A DNA stretch of 64,000 bases from contig CATLOT010000013.1 in assembly GCA_950054155.1 (NCBI GenBank), forward strand, positions 1 through 64,000, written 5' to 3'. Positions 7,441-16,660 of the stretch are shown in pieces (the stretch's first letter is position 1; each line of letters begins with the position of its first letter). This DNA comes from an uncultured Bacteriovoracaceae bacterium (GTDB taxonomy: Bacteria > Bdellovibrionota > Bacteriovoracia > Bacteriovoracales > Bacteriovoracaceae). Made by a program: the position numbers and the translations under genes. Under the pieces are notes generated by a model, which saw only the letters and a program-made list of their open reading frames with translations, had not been told where the DNA came from and made no database searches.

Positions 7441-8808
7441 ATGGTAACCGACTTTAAAAGCAGACAAGAGAAACTTCTCGGGCGCATCGATCATGGCGCC
7501 TTCATTATTCCTAGTGCTAAGCTTAAAACAAAGAGTAATGATACTGAGTTTCCCTTTCGTCAAAATAGCTTCTTTAAGTACTTTGTGGGCTTCGAAGAAG
7601 ATAATGCTCTCTTAGTTCTTAAGAAAGAGCGCGATGGTTCGATAAGACGTTTTCTCTTTGTTGAACCCAAGGACCCTACCCTTGAGATGTGGGCGGGAAT
7701 ACGTCTAGGAAAAGAGCGCGCTTTAGAACTCCTTGAAGTCGATGAAACCTACAATAATACTGACATTGAAGAAAAACTTCCCCACATCCTAAGCGGTGTG
7801 AGTGAACTCTATTTCAATCATTACGATCCTGAAAGTCGTGAGATGGTCCTTAAGGCCTCTCAAACCCTCAGTCGTCAGCGAAAGAATAAAAGCCCAAAGC
7901 CTCATAGCTGGAAACACTCTCTTCCCTTAATGGGCGAGCTAAGACTCGTAAAAGATCAAAGTGAAATTCAGGCCATGAAGAAAGCAGCTAAACTAACAGA
8001 CGTTGGCATGCGCGCGGCCATGGCCTTAAGCCGACCAGGGGTCAATGAAAAAGAAATCAACACTCTCCTCACCTACCTCTTTAACCAAGAACAAGGCGAG
8101 GGTCCGGCCTATGATTCCATTGTCGCTGGTGGAGAAAATGCCCTCATTCTTCACTACATTAACAACAATATGACCCTCAAAGAGGGAGACCTTCTTTTGA
8201 TTGATGCCGGCGCTCAGGTCAATACCTATGCAAGTGATGTGACCAGAACATTTCCCGTAAATGGAAAATTTACTGAGGCACAGGCAGAGCTCTACTCCCT
8301 TGTCCTTGACTCTCAAAAAGCGGCCATGGCCCACATGAAGATTGGAAATACCCTTGGCAGCATTCATCTTGAGACGTCAAAAGCGCTTGCTACCTCTCTA
8401 AAAGACGCTGGTATCCTGAGTGGCAGTCTCGATGAGATCATGGAAACAGGAAGCTATCGAACCTACTACCCTCACGGCACCGGCCACTGGCTAGGTCTTG
8501 ATGTCCATGACGAATCCCCTTATCTCATTGATGAAGGCAATGACACCCTTAGTGATGTCTGTCTTGAAGAGGGAATGGCCTTTACTTGTGAACCAGGACT
8601 TTATTTTCCTGCTGATGATAAAAATGTCCCCAGTAAATGGCGTGGCATTGGTATCCGTATTGAAGACGACCTCATTATGAATGAAAGTGGCTTCACCAAT
8701 ATCACAAGTAGTATTCCAAAAGAAATCAAAGAGGTGGAAGAGGCCTGTCAGGGAGATCTTAAGAGTATCCTAAACAAACTTGAAACTCTCCCCTTGATGG
8801 CCAAATAG
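7441..8808 (+). CDS. pepP: Xaa-Pro aminopeptidase (aminopeptidase P, M24B)
   Basis: This 455-residue metallopeptidase has the N-terminal creatinase-like domain (residues ~10-140) and the C-terminal pita-bread domain. It removes N-terminal residues that precede proline. The five expected metal ligands are visible: Asp in LIDAGAQ, Asp in ASDVTRTF, His in HGTGHWLGLDVHD, Glu in CEPGLYF and Glu in GIRIEDD. Length is near the E. coli enzyme (441). It starts right after lysK, with GAAGGAG in the end of that gene as ribosome site, and is followed seven bases later by a small secreted protein. Confidence 0.95.
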   Translation: MVTDFKSRQEKLLGRIDHGAFIIPSAKLKTKSNDTEFPFRQNSFFKYFVGFEEDNALLVLKKERDGSIRRFLFVEPKDPTLEMWAGIRLGKERALELLEVDETYNNTDIEEKLPHILSGVSELYFNHYDPESREMVLKASQTLSRQRKNKSPKPHSWKHSLPLMGELRLVKDQSEIQAMKKAAKLTDVGMRAAMALSRPGVNEKEINTLLTYLFNQEQGEGPAYDSIVAGGENALILHYINNNMTLKEGDLLLIDAGAQVNTYASDVTRTFPVNGKFTEAQAELYSLVLDSQKAAMAHMKIGNTLGSIHLETSKALATSLKDAGILSGSLDEIMETGSYRTYYPHGTGHWLGLDVHDESPYLIDEGNDTLSDVCLEEGMAFTCEPGLYFPADDKNVPSKWRGIGIRIEDDLIMNESGFTNITSSIPKEIKEVEEACQGDLKSILNKLETLPLMAK

Positions 8809-8815
8809 GAAAAGT

Positions 8816-9265
8816 ATGAAGACTCTCCTCACTACTCTCATTTGCGTTTTCTTAACTCCTCTTCACGCTCAAAGTTTCACCTTTGAGCATAGAGACTGCC
8901 AAATTAGGGTTAAGGAAGAAGGAAGTGATAAGGAGATGACCCACCTTCTCTCTCTTGCCAAAAATCTTCTTGAGCAGAGAAATTATAACGTTCTTCCTTT
9001 CATGGATAATAAAAGAGTTCTTCCAGGAGAGCTCTACTTCACCCTCAAGGTCACACGTTCAAAAGAGAGCATCTACAAACCTTGCTTTGTCTCCTTTGAT
9101 GTCAAACTTAGCACAGGTAATCTTCCTAAAGAGGCAGATAAAAAGCTCTTCAGTAAAGAGATCAAGCGCTCCCTTCCTCGCATAACATTTAGTGGTTCTG
9201 AGCGCTGTAGAATGGCCTTAGAGGACAGTTTTATTCATGTACCCACGTGCGTAGCCCAGAACTAG
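8816..9265 (+). CDS. Small secreted protein of unknown function
   Basis: A 149-residue protein with a clean signal peptide (MKTLLTTLICVFLTPLHAQS). The mature part carries four cysteines (DCQIRV, KPCFVSF, ERCRMAL and PTCVAQN), which could form two disulfides in the periplasm. I recognise no family. It is the last gene of the lysK-pepP run and its TAG overlaps the stop of the polyprenyl synthase gene tail to tail (CTAG, 9262-9265). Confidence 0.7.
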   Translation: MKTLLTTLICVFLTPLHAQSFTFEHRDCQIRVKEEGSDKEMTHLLSLAKNLLEQRNYNVLPFMDNKRVLPGELYFTLKVTRSKESIYKPCFVSFDVKLSTGNLPKEADKKLFSKEIKRSLPRITFSGSERCRMALEDSFIHVPTCVAQN

Positions 9266-10233
9266 TAGCTTCTTGTTTCCAGAAATTTAAGAATAAACTC
9301 AAAAGTAGCACGAGACTTCTTAAGGTGCTCCTTACTCAGTCGTGCTTCAAGGATGGCATCCATTTGATCAAGAAGAGAGCGGCAGTGATCTAATTTTTCA
9401 CAAGCTTCTTTTCTTATCTTTTCAATGGCCTTTTCAATATGGGTGAAGTCGGTTTGTTCATCGAGCTCACCTTTTTCAAACTTAGCTTTCATATCAGGCT
9501 GATCCATAAGCCATTCATAGAGAACCGCATTGACCTGGCCGTTTTTAAGATCGAGAAAGGCATCTTTTTCACTCTCACCATTAAAGTCGAAAGTATCATC
9601 AAGATATTGAAAGGCGATTCCAAGGGAGCGTCCAAAATCATGACAAAGCTCATAGAGCTCTTTCGCCTCAGGACTTTTAAGCGCAGGGGCAACAGCACAC
9701 CAACTCATCACACTTGAAGTTTTCTTAAGGGCAATCTCTTCAATGGCCTCACGCGTATAAGCGCGGCTAACAACAAGATCGGCCTGAAGCCATTCACCCT
9801 GACTTAATAATTCAATGACCTTGGCCATTTCTTTGACGAGCTCCAGATCTCCCTCGCGCGAGAGTTCTCCGATCACGCTGGCCAAGAGATAATCCCCGGC
9901 CAAAACGGCTTTCTTATTAGTCGCCTGAATATTAATGCTCTCTCTTCCTCTTCTGGTACTTGCCCCATCAATGACATCATCGTGGGCCAGTGAAGCGGCA
10001 TGAACCATTTCAATGGCGCGGGCACAAACATCCACTTCTTTGAGGTCAACACCAAAATATTGGGCAAAGAGATAAGTGAGCATTGGTCTAAGACGCTTTC
10101 CGCCCTTGAGCACACTCTTTTGCAAAAGTTCGTCCATCGCCTTTTGGCCATAGGTACTAGGAACACTGACATCAAAGGTGCTTATTCGGGAAGTTATCCC
10201 AGGTGGAATATGTCTTAGAAATTTTACGTTCAT
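9262..10233 (-). CDS. ispB: Polyprenyl diphosphate synthase (quinone side chain)
   Basis: A 323-residue trans-isoprenyl diphosphate synthase. It carries both aspartate-rich motifs: HDDVID with RRGR (residues ~84-96) and YLDDTFDF (~218), where the second replaces the more usual DDxxD tail. The first domain also has GGKRLRPML. This type makes the long all-trans chain (C35-C45) that MenA joins to dihydroxynaphthoate. The gene is divergent from ubiE-menFDAC, which fits a quinone role; exact chain length cannot be read from the sequence. Confidence 0.93.
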   Translation of the reverse strand: MNVKFLRHIPPGITSRISTFDVSVPSTYGQKAMDELLQKSVLKGGKRLRPMLTYLFAQYFGVDLKEVDVCARAIEMVHAASLAHDDVIDGASTRRGRESINIQATNKKAVLAGDYLLASVIGELSREGDLELVKEMAKVIELLSQGEWLQADLVVSRAYTREAIEEIALKKTSSVMSWCAVAPALKSPEAKELYELCHDFGRSLGIAFQYLDDTFDFNGESEKDAFLDLKNGQVNAVLYEWLMDQPDMKAKFEKGELDEQTDFTHIEKAIEKIRKEACEKLDHCRSLLDQMDAILEARLSKEHLKKSRATFEFILKFLETRSY

Positions 10234-10335
10234 TTGTGTAAGTCCTAGTTATCACTTTGGTGAATATACTGTAAACTTGAAACTAAAGAAGACACAGCGA
10301 ATAAAGCTACCTAAACACTAGGCAAAGGACCTCCC

Positions 10336-11097
10336 ATGACTCAGTCGGATCAAAATTCATCAAATGAGCAACACCTTGCGCTCAAAGAGCGTAAGAATGA
10401 AAGCTATAAAATCTTTGATGATATCGCGACAACCTATGATCCTCTTAATCGCTTCCTAAGCCTTGGGATCGATGTAAGGTGGCGTCATCGCATGAGAAAG
10501 GAGTTACCGCAAAAGCCCAATCTTGAAATCTTGGACCTGGCCACGGGTACCGCTGATGTTCCCCTTATCCTCATTAAGAACTCTAATATCTCAAAAATTA
10601 GAGGGCTTGATATGTCTAAGAATATGATCGCTATTGGAGATCAAAAAATCCTTAAGGCCAACCTTGAAGAGAAGATCACTCTTGGGATTGGCGATGGTTG
10701 TGCTTTACCTGAGAAGGATAACACTTGGGATGTGACAACGGTGAGCTTTGGTATTCGAAACTTTCCCGACTACTTTAAAGGTCTCCAGGAAATGTTTCGT
10801 GTTCTCAAACCCGGAGGCCAAATCATGGTGATGGAATTTAGCCTTCCCACCAACTTTTTGATTCGTGCCATCTACCTCTTCTATTTTAGAAAGGTCCTTC
10901 CCTTTATTGGCAATATTTTTAGTGGCCACGGTGATGCCTATAGTTACCTCAACAAAACGGTTGAGGACTTCCCCTATGGCGAGGACTTCATCAATAAAAT
11001 GAAAGAAGCGAAATTTATTGAAACACGGGCAATCCCTCTCACCTTTGGGATAGCCACTCTCTATATTGGAACAAAACCTCAAGTCGTCAAACCATGA
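10336..11097 (+). CDS. ubiE: Demethylmenaquinone C-methyltransferase
   Basis: This 253-residue SAM-dependent methyltransferase does the last step of menaquinone synthesis. Motifs include FDDIATTYDPLNRFLSLG, the SAM-binding LDLATGTADVP, and VSFGIRNFPDYFKGLQEMFRVLKPGG, all diagnostic of UbiE/MenG. AAAGGA lies eight bases before the ATG. Its TGA overlaps the ATG of the next gene, and it leads the men gene run. Since no ubiquinone-specific gene is seen, the name menG would be equally apt. Confidence 0.96.
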   Translation: MTQSDQNSSNEQHLALKERKNESYKIFDDIATTYDPLNRFLSLGIDVRWRHRMRKELPQKPNLEILDLATGTADVPLILIKNSNISKIRGLDMSKNMIAIGDQKILKANLEEKITLGIGDGCALPEKDNTWDVTTVSFGIRNFPDYFKGLQEMFRVLKPGGQIMVMEFSLPTNFLIRAIYLFYFRKVLPFIGNIFSGHGDAYSYLNKTVEDFPYGEDFINKMKEAKFIETRAIPLTFGIATLYIGTKPQVVKP

Positions 11098-12257
11098 TAA
11101 AAGTTGAAAGAGAGAACCTTTCCCTTTATCGCCAAAGCTACGAGGGCCCCCTTAATTTACACGCCTTCACAGGCCTTGAAGGTCTCCTTTATTGGAAGAA
11201 TAAGGAGGGCACCCAATATATTGGCCTTGGTCGCTGCGAGAAAATACTAAATGAAGAAATGCCCTTCTTCCACTACGCAAGTTTTGAAGGAGAACACACT
11301 CTCCTCTTTTGCCCTTTAGTTTTTAAAATCACAAACACTGAAATCGTCGTCTTTGAGCAAAGCGGTCATGACCCTCTCTCCATTCTTGGTGTTAATGTCT
11401 CTGACTTTATAAAAAAGCTCTCTCTTTCCAAAGAAGAGGTGGCCACAGCAAGTTTTAAACTTGCAGAACTCTCTCCCTCCTTTGAAAGATGGCAGGAGAG
11501 AGTTAATGTAAGTCTAGAAACTGAGGGACTTAAAAAAAGCGTGCTCTGTCGTAAGTTTACCTATGAAGGTCATGGCCCTAAAAATAGCTTTGACTTCTTC
11601 CTTGACCTTAAGACCAAGAATGCAGCAGATCTCTTTCATTGCTACTTTGATGACTTTATGAGCTTTACTCCAGAGTCCCTTATAAAATTAGAGGGAAGTC
11701 AATGCAGCCTTGAGGCCATAGCCGGAACCCATAAGAATGATGGCCAAGAAGAAGAGCTTCTTCATGATCCTAAAGAGAGGCGTGAACACCTTGAGGTCAT
11801 CTCCTCTCTTGAAGAGCTCGCAAGTAAAGTGGGAAAAGTAAGAAAGGGAGAAACGGCACTTTTAAAACTTAAAACCCTTAGTCATCTTCGAACCCCACTA
11901 AGCCTTGAATTAGAAGAGGGCTTTGATCGTCAAAAGCTCTACTCTCTCATTCTTAGCCTCCATCCCACACCGGCGGTTGGGGGGACTCCTAAAGAGATGG
12001 CCCTTGAATTTATCAAGAAAGAAGAAGGCGAGAGAGGTCCCTACGCGGGCTTCTTTGGAGTTGAAGAACAGGACTATCTTGAGCTCAGTGTCCTCATTCG
12101 CTCCCTTCACTACCACTGCCAAAAAGTCGTGGCCTATGGGGGAGCAGGAATCGTTGAAGGCAGTAGTGCAAAAGGAGAATGGCAGGAAACCTTTAATAAA
12201 GTGCAATCCTTTCTCCCCTGTCTCTACTTTGATCATGAGCTTCCCAAAGGAAATTAG
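11094..12257 (+). CDS. menF: Isochorismate synthase
   Basis: A 387-residue chorismate-utilising enzyme, first step of the menaquinone pathway (chorismate to isochorismate). The conserved C-terminal domain is visible from about residue 210, with SLHPTPAVGGTPK, ERGPYAGFFG and YGGAGIVEGS. The N-terminal part is weakly conserved, as is usual. It is somewhat shorter than E. coli MenF (431). It overlaps ubiE by four bases (ATGA) and abuts menD, so the steps are co-translated. Confidence 0.92.
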   Translation: MIKVERENLSLYRQSYEGPLNLHAFTGLEGLLYWKNKEGTQYIGLGRCEKILNEEMPFFHYASFEGEHTLLFCPLVFKITNTEIVVFEQSGHDPLSILGVNVSDFIKKLSLSKEEVATASFKLAELSPSFERWQERVNVSLETEGLKKSVLCRKFTYEGHGPKNSFDFFLDLKTKNAADLFHCYFDDFMSFTPESLIKLEGSQCSLEAIAGTHKNDGQEEELLHDPKERREHLEVISSLEELASKVGKVRKGETALLKLKTLSHLRTPLSLELEEGFDRQKLYSLILSLHPTPAVGGTPKEMALEFIKKEEGERGPYAGFFGVEEQDYLELSVLIRSLHYHCQKVVAYGGAGIVEGSSAKGEWQETFNKVQSFLPCLYFDHELPKGN

Positions 12258-14000
12258 ATGAATAATCCAAGCGAAGTGTGGTCGACTCTAGTTATTGACC
12301 AATTTGTAAAATCAGAGGTCACCCACTTTTTCTGCTGCCCCGGCATGCGAAATGCCCCTCTCCTTAAAGCGATCTCTAAGAATAAATTGGCCCACGCTCA
12401 CCCAGGCATTGATGAGCGCGCCCAAAGTTTTCGCGCCCTCGCCTTTATGAAAGCCCACAAGGTCCCCGTCGCCCTCGTCTGTACCAGTGGCACAGCATTG
12501 GCCAATTTCTTGCCGGCGATTATTGAAGCCCAGAAGACTCACCTTCCCCTTATGGTCATTAGTGCCGATCGCCCAGGTGAGCTCAATGCCACTGATGCCA
12601 ACCAAACGATTAATCAAATAGAGGTTCTTCGCGATTACACCAAAGAGTTTTGGTGTGCGAGTGAGCCTCAATCCTCCTTTGCACCAGAGGCACTCGCAGC
12701 AAAGATCTGTTTTCTTATTTCACAATCCCTCACCAAACCAAGAGGTCCCTTTCATCTCAATCTCCCGCTGCGCGAGCCCCTTGATCATCAGACGGCTCCT
12801 CTCGAAGAGGCATGGCTTTCAAGCGCCAAGGCCATCCTTGAGCAAGAGCTCCCCCAGCTTCGAATCCCTAAGACCTCCTCTGTTATTGAGGACTCCGTCA
12901 TAACAGAGCTCTTCGCTAAACTTGAAAGAGCGAGCAGACCTCTTATCGTCTTTGGTCCTCTCGGGGCGTATGACTCCTATAAAGACCATCAGAAAGTAGT
13001 TAAAGAATTTATCGAAAACTATCGGGGTAGCTTTAGCTTTGATGTGACGACCGGACTTAAGTTTGAGTTTGGCAGCACAGAGGGACTCGTTCCAAGCCTC
13101 GACCATCCAGAGGTCCTTGCCCAACTTGAAGACAAGGAGCCTGACCTCATTATTCACTTTGGCCACCGCCTCACCAGCAAACACTACTATGGACTGCTGG
13201 CGCGTCTTAAGGCCAAGAAAAGACCCATCGTTCATATTGCCATGGGGGCCTTTCACGAGGACCCGGGCTTTAGCTTTAATGAACGCTGGCCTTTAAATCC
13301 TATTGATGCGCTCAAGGCCTTTAATAAGAAATTTAATAAGAGCACAAACTTCTCTCCTCTTGTTAACTGGCAAACCCTCATTCAGAGAAAGAGGGATCTT
13401 ATTGAAGAAGGCCCTCTCTCTTATCCCTATCTCACAAAGAAAGCGGTTGACCTCTTAAAAGGCCCCTATCAGGTCTTCATAGGCAACTCCACTTTTATCC
13501 GAAGCTTTGATAGCTACGCCTGTCATGAAAGTCCAAAAGCCCAGTGGCACGTCCTCACCAACCGTGGGGCCAGTGGTATTGAGGGGCATGTGGCCATGGC
13601 CCACGGTATGGGGCTCCAAAAGAAAGCCCCCTATCTTGCTTTCATTGGAGACGTGAGCTTTCTTCATGATCAGGCTTCCTTACAGTACTTCAAGGGAGAT
13701 GAGCAGGCCTTAGTGGTCATAGCAAATAATCAAACTGGGGGCATCTTCAATCTTCTGCCCATCGGTTCAGACCCAGAGGCGAAGGACTATCTTCCTCTTA
13801 TGACTACCGATCACAATCATGACCTCACAAAGATTATTTCAGCTTATAATATTCCTGTAAAAGAGATCTCCACTAAAGAGCAGTACTGTGAGGAGCTTAA
13901 AAAGTGGATTGCAGCGCCATCCCTTCTCTTTTTAAATACTCGCTTTAGTGATGCTGATAATATTAAAATTTATAAAGAACTCAAGACTCTTAAATTATGA
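12258..14000 (+). CDS. menD: SEPHCHC synthase (MenD)
   Basis: This 580-residue thiamine-diphosphate enzyme joins isochorismate to 2-oxoglutarate-derived succinic semialdehyde. Typical blocks are PGMRNAPL at the N-terminus, HPGIDERAQSFRALAFMKA, CTSGTALANFLPAI, SADRPGELNATDANQTINQ, the ThDP-binding FIGDVSFLHD and NNQTGGIFNLLP. It begins immediately after the menF stop with AAGGAAAT upstream, and overlaps menA by four bases (ATGA). Confidence 0.97.
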   Translation: MNNPSEVWSTLVIDQFVKSEVTHFFCCPGMRNAPLLKAISKNKLAHAHPGIDERAQSFRALAFMKAHKVPVALVCTSGTALANFLPAIIEAQKTHLPLMVISADRPGELNATDANQTINQIEVLRDYTKEFWCASEPQSSFAPEALAAKICFLISQSLTKPRGPFHLNLPLREPLDHQTAPLEEAWLSSAKAILEQELPQLRIPKTSSVIEDSVITELFAKLERASRPLIVFGPLGAYDSYKDHQKVVKEFIENYRGSFSFDVTTGLKFEFGSTEGLVPSLDHPEVLAQLEDKEPDLIIHFGHRLTSKHYYGLLARLKAKKRPIVHIAMGAFHEDPGFSFNERWPLNPIDALKAFNKKFNKSTNFSPLVNWQTLIQRKRDLIEEGPLSYPYLTKKAVDLLKGPYQVFIGNSTFIRSFDSYACHESPKAQWHVLTNRGASGIEGHVAMAHGMGLQKKAPYLAFIGDVSFLHDQASLQYFKGDEQALVVIANNQTGGIFNLLPIGSDPEAKDYLPLMTTDHNHDLTKIISAYNIPVKEISTKEQYCEELKKWIAAPSLLFLNTRFSDADNIKIYKELKTLKL

Positions 14001-14878
14001 ATCCATGGATCATGGCCGCCAGGCCTAAAACACTTCCCGCAGGCATGGCCCCCGTTCTCTTGGGACTGGCCCTTCACCTCTCATTAGGGGGAAGCCTTAA
14101 TGTCCCGATTGCCCTTATCACTCTTCTTTGTACCCTCCTTCTTCAAATCTCAAGTAACCTGATAAACGATTACTACGATGGTGTTAAGGGGACGGATACT
14201 GAAGAGCGCTTGGGACCACCAAGGGCAACCGCCTTAGGTCTCTTAAGTCCAAAGCAAGTTAAAAAGGGCTTCCTAAGCACCATGCTTGCCGCCTTCTTCT
14301 TAGGTCTCATTCTCATGGCCCATGGAGGCCTCCCCATAATTGTCATCGGCCTAAGCTCACTCTTCTTTGCTTGGGCCTACACAGGAGGTCCCTTCCCCTT
14401 GAGTTACTTTGGTCTTGGTGAAATCTTCGCCTTTATTTTCTTTGGCCCCGTTGCCGTGACCGGAACATGGTATCTTCAGGCGCCAGGGGTTACGAGCGTC
14501 CCCACAGAAGTTCTCCTTGTCGGCAGTGCCGTTGGTCTGATTAGTGCGGCCTTAATGGGCGTTAATAATCTGCGCGATATTGACAGTGACAAAAAAGCGG
14601 GAAAAACAACGCTAGCAACTCTTGTCGGTGACTGGTCTATGAGAAAGATCATTGTCCTCTTTCTTATTGTCAGCCAACTCATCATGCTTTCTCTCTTTAA
14701 AGACAGACCCCTTAGTATCTTGATCGGTCTTATTCCCTTAGGCCTTTTCTATAAGTACTGGTGGCAACTCTTAGGAACCGTAAGAGGAAAGGATCTTAAT
14801 AATACTCTGGCCACTGTAGGAAAGTACCTCTTCCTCTTTGGTCTCTTCTATTCAAGTCAACTGATATGGAAGATCTAG
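13997..14878 (+). CDS. menA: 1,4-dihydroxy-2-naphthoate polyprenyltransferase
   Basis: A 293-residue integral membrane prenyltransferase with about eight hydrophobic segments. The first Asp-rich motif is NLINDYYDGVKGTD (residues ~54-67) and the second is NNLRDIDSDKKAGKTTLA (~189-206), both characteristic of MenA. It attaches the polyprenyl chain to dihydroxynaphthoate in the inner membrane. Its start overlaps menD by four bases and its end overlaps menC by 13. Confidence 0.96.
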   Translation: MNPWIMAARPKTLPAGMAPVLLGLALHLSLGGSLNVPIALITLLCTLLLQISSNLINDYYDGVKGTDTEERLGPPRATALGLLSPKQVKKGFLSTMLAAFFLGLILMAHGGLPIIVIGLSSLFFAWAYTGGPFPLSYFGLGEIFAFIFFGPVAVTGTWYLQAPGVTSVPTEVLLVGSAVGLISAALMGVNNLRDIDSDKKAGKTTLATLVGDWSMRKIIVLFLIVSQLIMLSLFKDRPLSILIGLIPLGLFYKYWWQLLGTVRGKDLNNTLATVGKYLFLFGLFYSSQLIWKI

Positions 14879-15672
14879 TTGTTTTTCCCTACAAAGCGAA
14901 ACTTCCCTTTGCTCAAATCGTAGCAGGAAAGAAAGTGACAACCAAAGAGGGTGCCCTTATCAAGGTTGGGGATCAGGCCCTCCTTGACCTTTCTCCCTTT
15001 CCTGGATTTTCCCCCTATTCCCTGAAGGAGACAGTAAAAGAATTTAAGAGTGCTTTTCAAAAGGGACTCAAGGACCACAGAAATCCTCATGTGGACTTTG
15101 CCCTTTATCAACTACAGCTGCAAAGAGACGGACTAACTTCAAAGGTGAATATCCCTCCTCATAATATTCTCCTCGATCCCCTCGCTTTAAGAGAGAGTAA
15201 GAATCTTAAAGGGGTTATCAAAACCAAGCTTCGAAAGGATACCTTTGGCATAATTTTAAAGGCCATTAAAGACCATCCCAAAGTGCTCTGGCGCCTCGAT
15301 GGGAATGCGAAATTTAAAAGAGATGACTATTTAAGAATGGAAGAAAAGCTCATGCGCTTTCAGGAGAGAATCGATTATATCGAAGAGCCACTTCGTGACT
15401 TTAAAGACTATGAAGCCTGTACTCTGAGCTATGCTCATGAAGAGCATTGGAAGCTCTATCTTAAGGAGAGGACAAAGGCCTGCGCAGTTGTCGTTAAACC
15501 TTCTCAGGTGGGAATGAGTTCCCTCAAGAAGATAAAAGCTCGTCTCATTCTAAGCAGCTGCTTTGAAACTCCGCCAGCTCTCCACGCTCTCTATTACTTG
15601 GCAAAAAAAAATGCCCCAGAAACACATGGTCTTGGGGCATTCACGACATTTGATAATTTAAACTGGATTTAG
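14866..15672 (+). CDS. menC: o-Succinylbenzoate synthase
   Basis: A short (268-residue) enolase-superfamily enzyme that dehydrates SHCHC to o-succinylbenzoate. The KxK catalytic pair is in GVIKTKLRKD, the first metal Asp in WRLDGNAKF, the second ligand in YIEEPLRDF and the distal Lys in VVKPSQVG. The third acidic ligand is less obvious; HEEHWKLY is the likely place. It starts inside the end of menA without a ribosome site, so translation is coupled. The last ~25 codons contain the terminator of the opposing gene and the stop overlaps that gene's stop (TTAG). Confidence 0.85.
   Translation: MEDLVVFPYKAKLPFAQIVAGKKVTTKEGALIKVGDQALLDLSPFPGFSPYSLKETVKEFKSAFQKGLKDHRNPHVDFALYQLQLQRDGLTSKVNIPPHNILLDPLALRESKNLKGVIKTKLRKDTFGIILKAIKDHPKVLWRLDGNAKFKRDDYLRMEEKLMRFQERIDYIEEPLRDFKDYEACTLSYAHEEHWKLYLKERTKACAVVVKPSQVGMSSLKKIKARLILSSCFETPPALHALYYLAKKNAPETHGLGAFTTFDNLNWI
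15603..15641 (-). terminator. Rho-independent terminator nested inside menC
   Basis: On the minus strand ATGCCCCA pairs with TGGGGCAT across a loop of about 14 bases, followed by nine T residues (the A run at 15603-15611). It lies 28 bases past the stop of the minus-strand secreted-protein gene. The same DNA encodes the C-terminus of MenC on the plus strand, where no T run follows, so termination should be one-directional. Confidence 0.85.
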
Positions 15673-16454
15673 AGCTTAATGATCTCTCCATTTCCAGCGA
15701 CGTGAAATGATTCGCTAGAAGAGATTTCTCTAAAGACACTTGAGGCTTTGTAGTCAATCTTAACTGTTGCGCCTGCGATAGGATTGGCGACACTTCCACG
15801 GTTACTGATTGTTTCAAGTCCACTTGAAGCATTGAATTCAAAGCCCCAGCTCACAGCTACACTTGCAGCTCTTACTGTGACGCCAGTGAGGTACTGGCCT
15901 TTTCCTTCATAGTTGCCACCATATTGAAAGTATACAATGTAATCAAAAGAGATCACATTCATACCAAAGCCATTCTTGTAAGCAACACGATACTTACGTG
16001 CTCTTGGTGCTGCCCATCCCCCCATTTGAGTGAAAGCAAAGCGTGCATCTTCTGTTTCAGGAAGAACAGATATAGGTTTACCCATATTAATATTGGTAAC
16101 AGGCTTACCTTTTTTAATGATCTCCCAAACCTTTGTACCAAAAGCGATAAGCTTTTCAGCATTCATGATCCAGGTTCCAAGGTCCTTAGCAAAGGCCTCG
16201 GGAGAAATTGTTTTAAAGTTTTTGTGAGGAGAGAAGGTTTCCTCTTCCGCGATAAAAGGAGAAACTTCCTCGTTTAAGTCAGTAACGGTGATTTCTTCGA
16301 TTTCAAAGTAGGGGTCATTCCCAAGAACTTCATCAAATTTTACGCTCTTTTGTGCTTTTTCTGTCTCAGTGAATTCAAGAAAACGAGTAGAATTACTTGC
16401 CCAAGAAGACACTGTAAATGCTGCGAGTAAAAATAAAAGTGATAAATTTTTCAT
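15669..16454 (-). CDS. Secreted protein of unknown function, 261 residues
   Basis: It has a signal peptide (MKNLSLLFLLAAFTVSSWAS) and AAGGGGGAG before the ATG. The first ~90 mature residues are acidic, then a segment rich in Gly and aromatic residues (GGWAAPRARKYRVAYKNGFGM) leads into a beta-rich C-terminal half. There, FDYIVYFQYGGNYEGKGQYL suggests a beta-sandwich or barrel. I recognise no family. It has its own strong terminator embedded in menC and is probably a single-gene unit. Confidence 0.7.
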   Translation of the reverse strand: MKNLSLLFLLAAFTVSSWASNSTRFLEFTETEKAQKSVKFDEVLGNDPYFEIEEITVTDLNEEVSPFIAEEETFSPHKNFKTISPEAFAKDLGTWIMNAEKLIAFGTKVWEIIKKGKPVTNINMGKPISVLPETEDARFAFTQMGGWAAPRARKYRVAYKNGFGMNVISFDYIVYFQYGGNYEGKGQYLTGVTVRAASVAVSWGFEFNASSGLETISNRGSVANPIAGATVKIDYKASSVFREISSSESFHVAGNGEIIKL

Positions 16455-16660
16455 TGGCTCCCCCTTGCCTAAGCTTTGCCTGAGCCCTTTTTAGGAAACC
16501 CAATACTTACCGTCAACTAAAAACAACTGTCTTTTTAAGCCCTAACTGATTCCTGTTATTAGTTCAAGCTTAAGAAGATTTAGTTAATTGATTGATTTCA
16601 CATAACTATAAAGACTATAGGCGCCCTTTTAACGCATCACAGCTTGTGCTAAAAAAAGTC

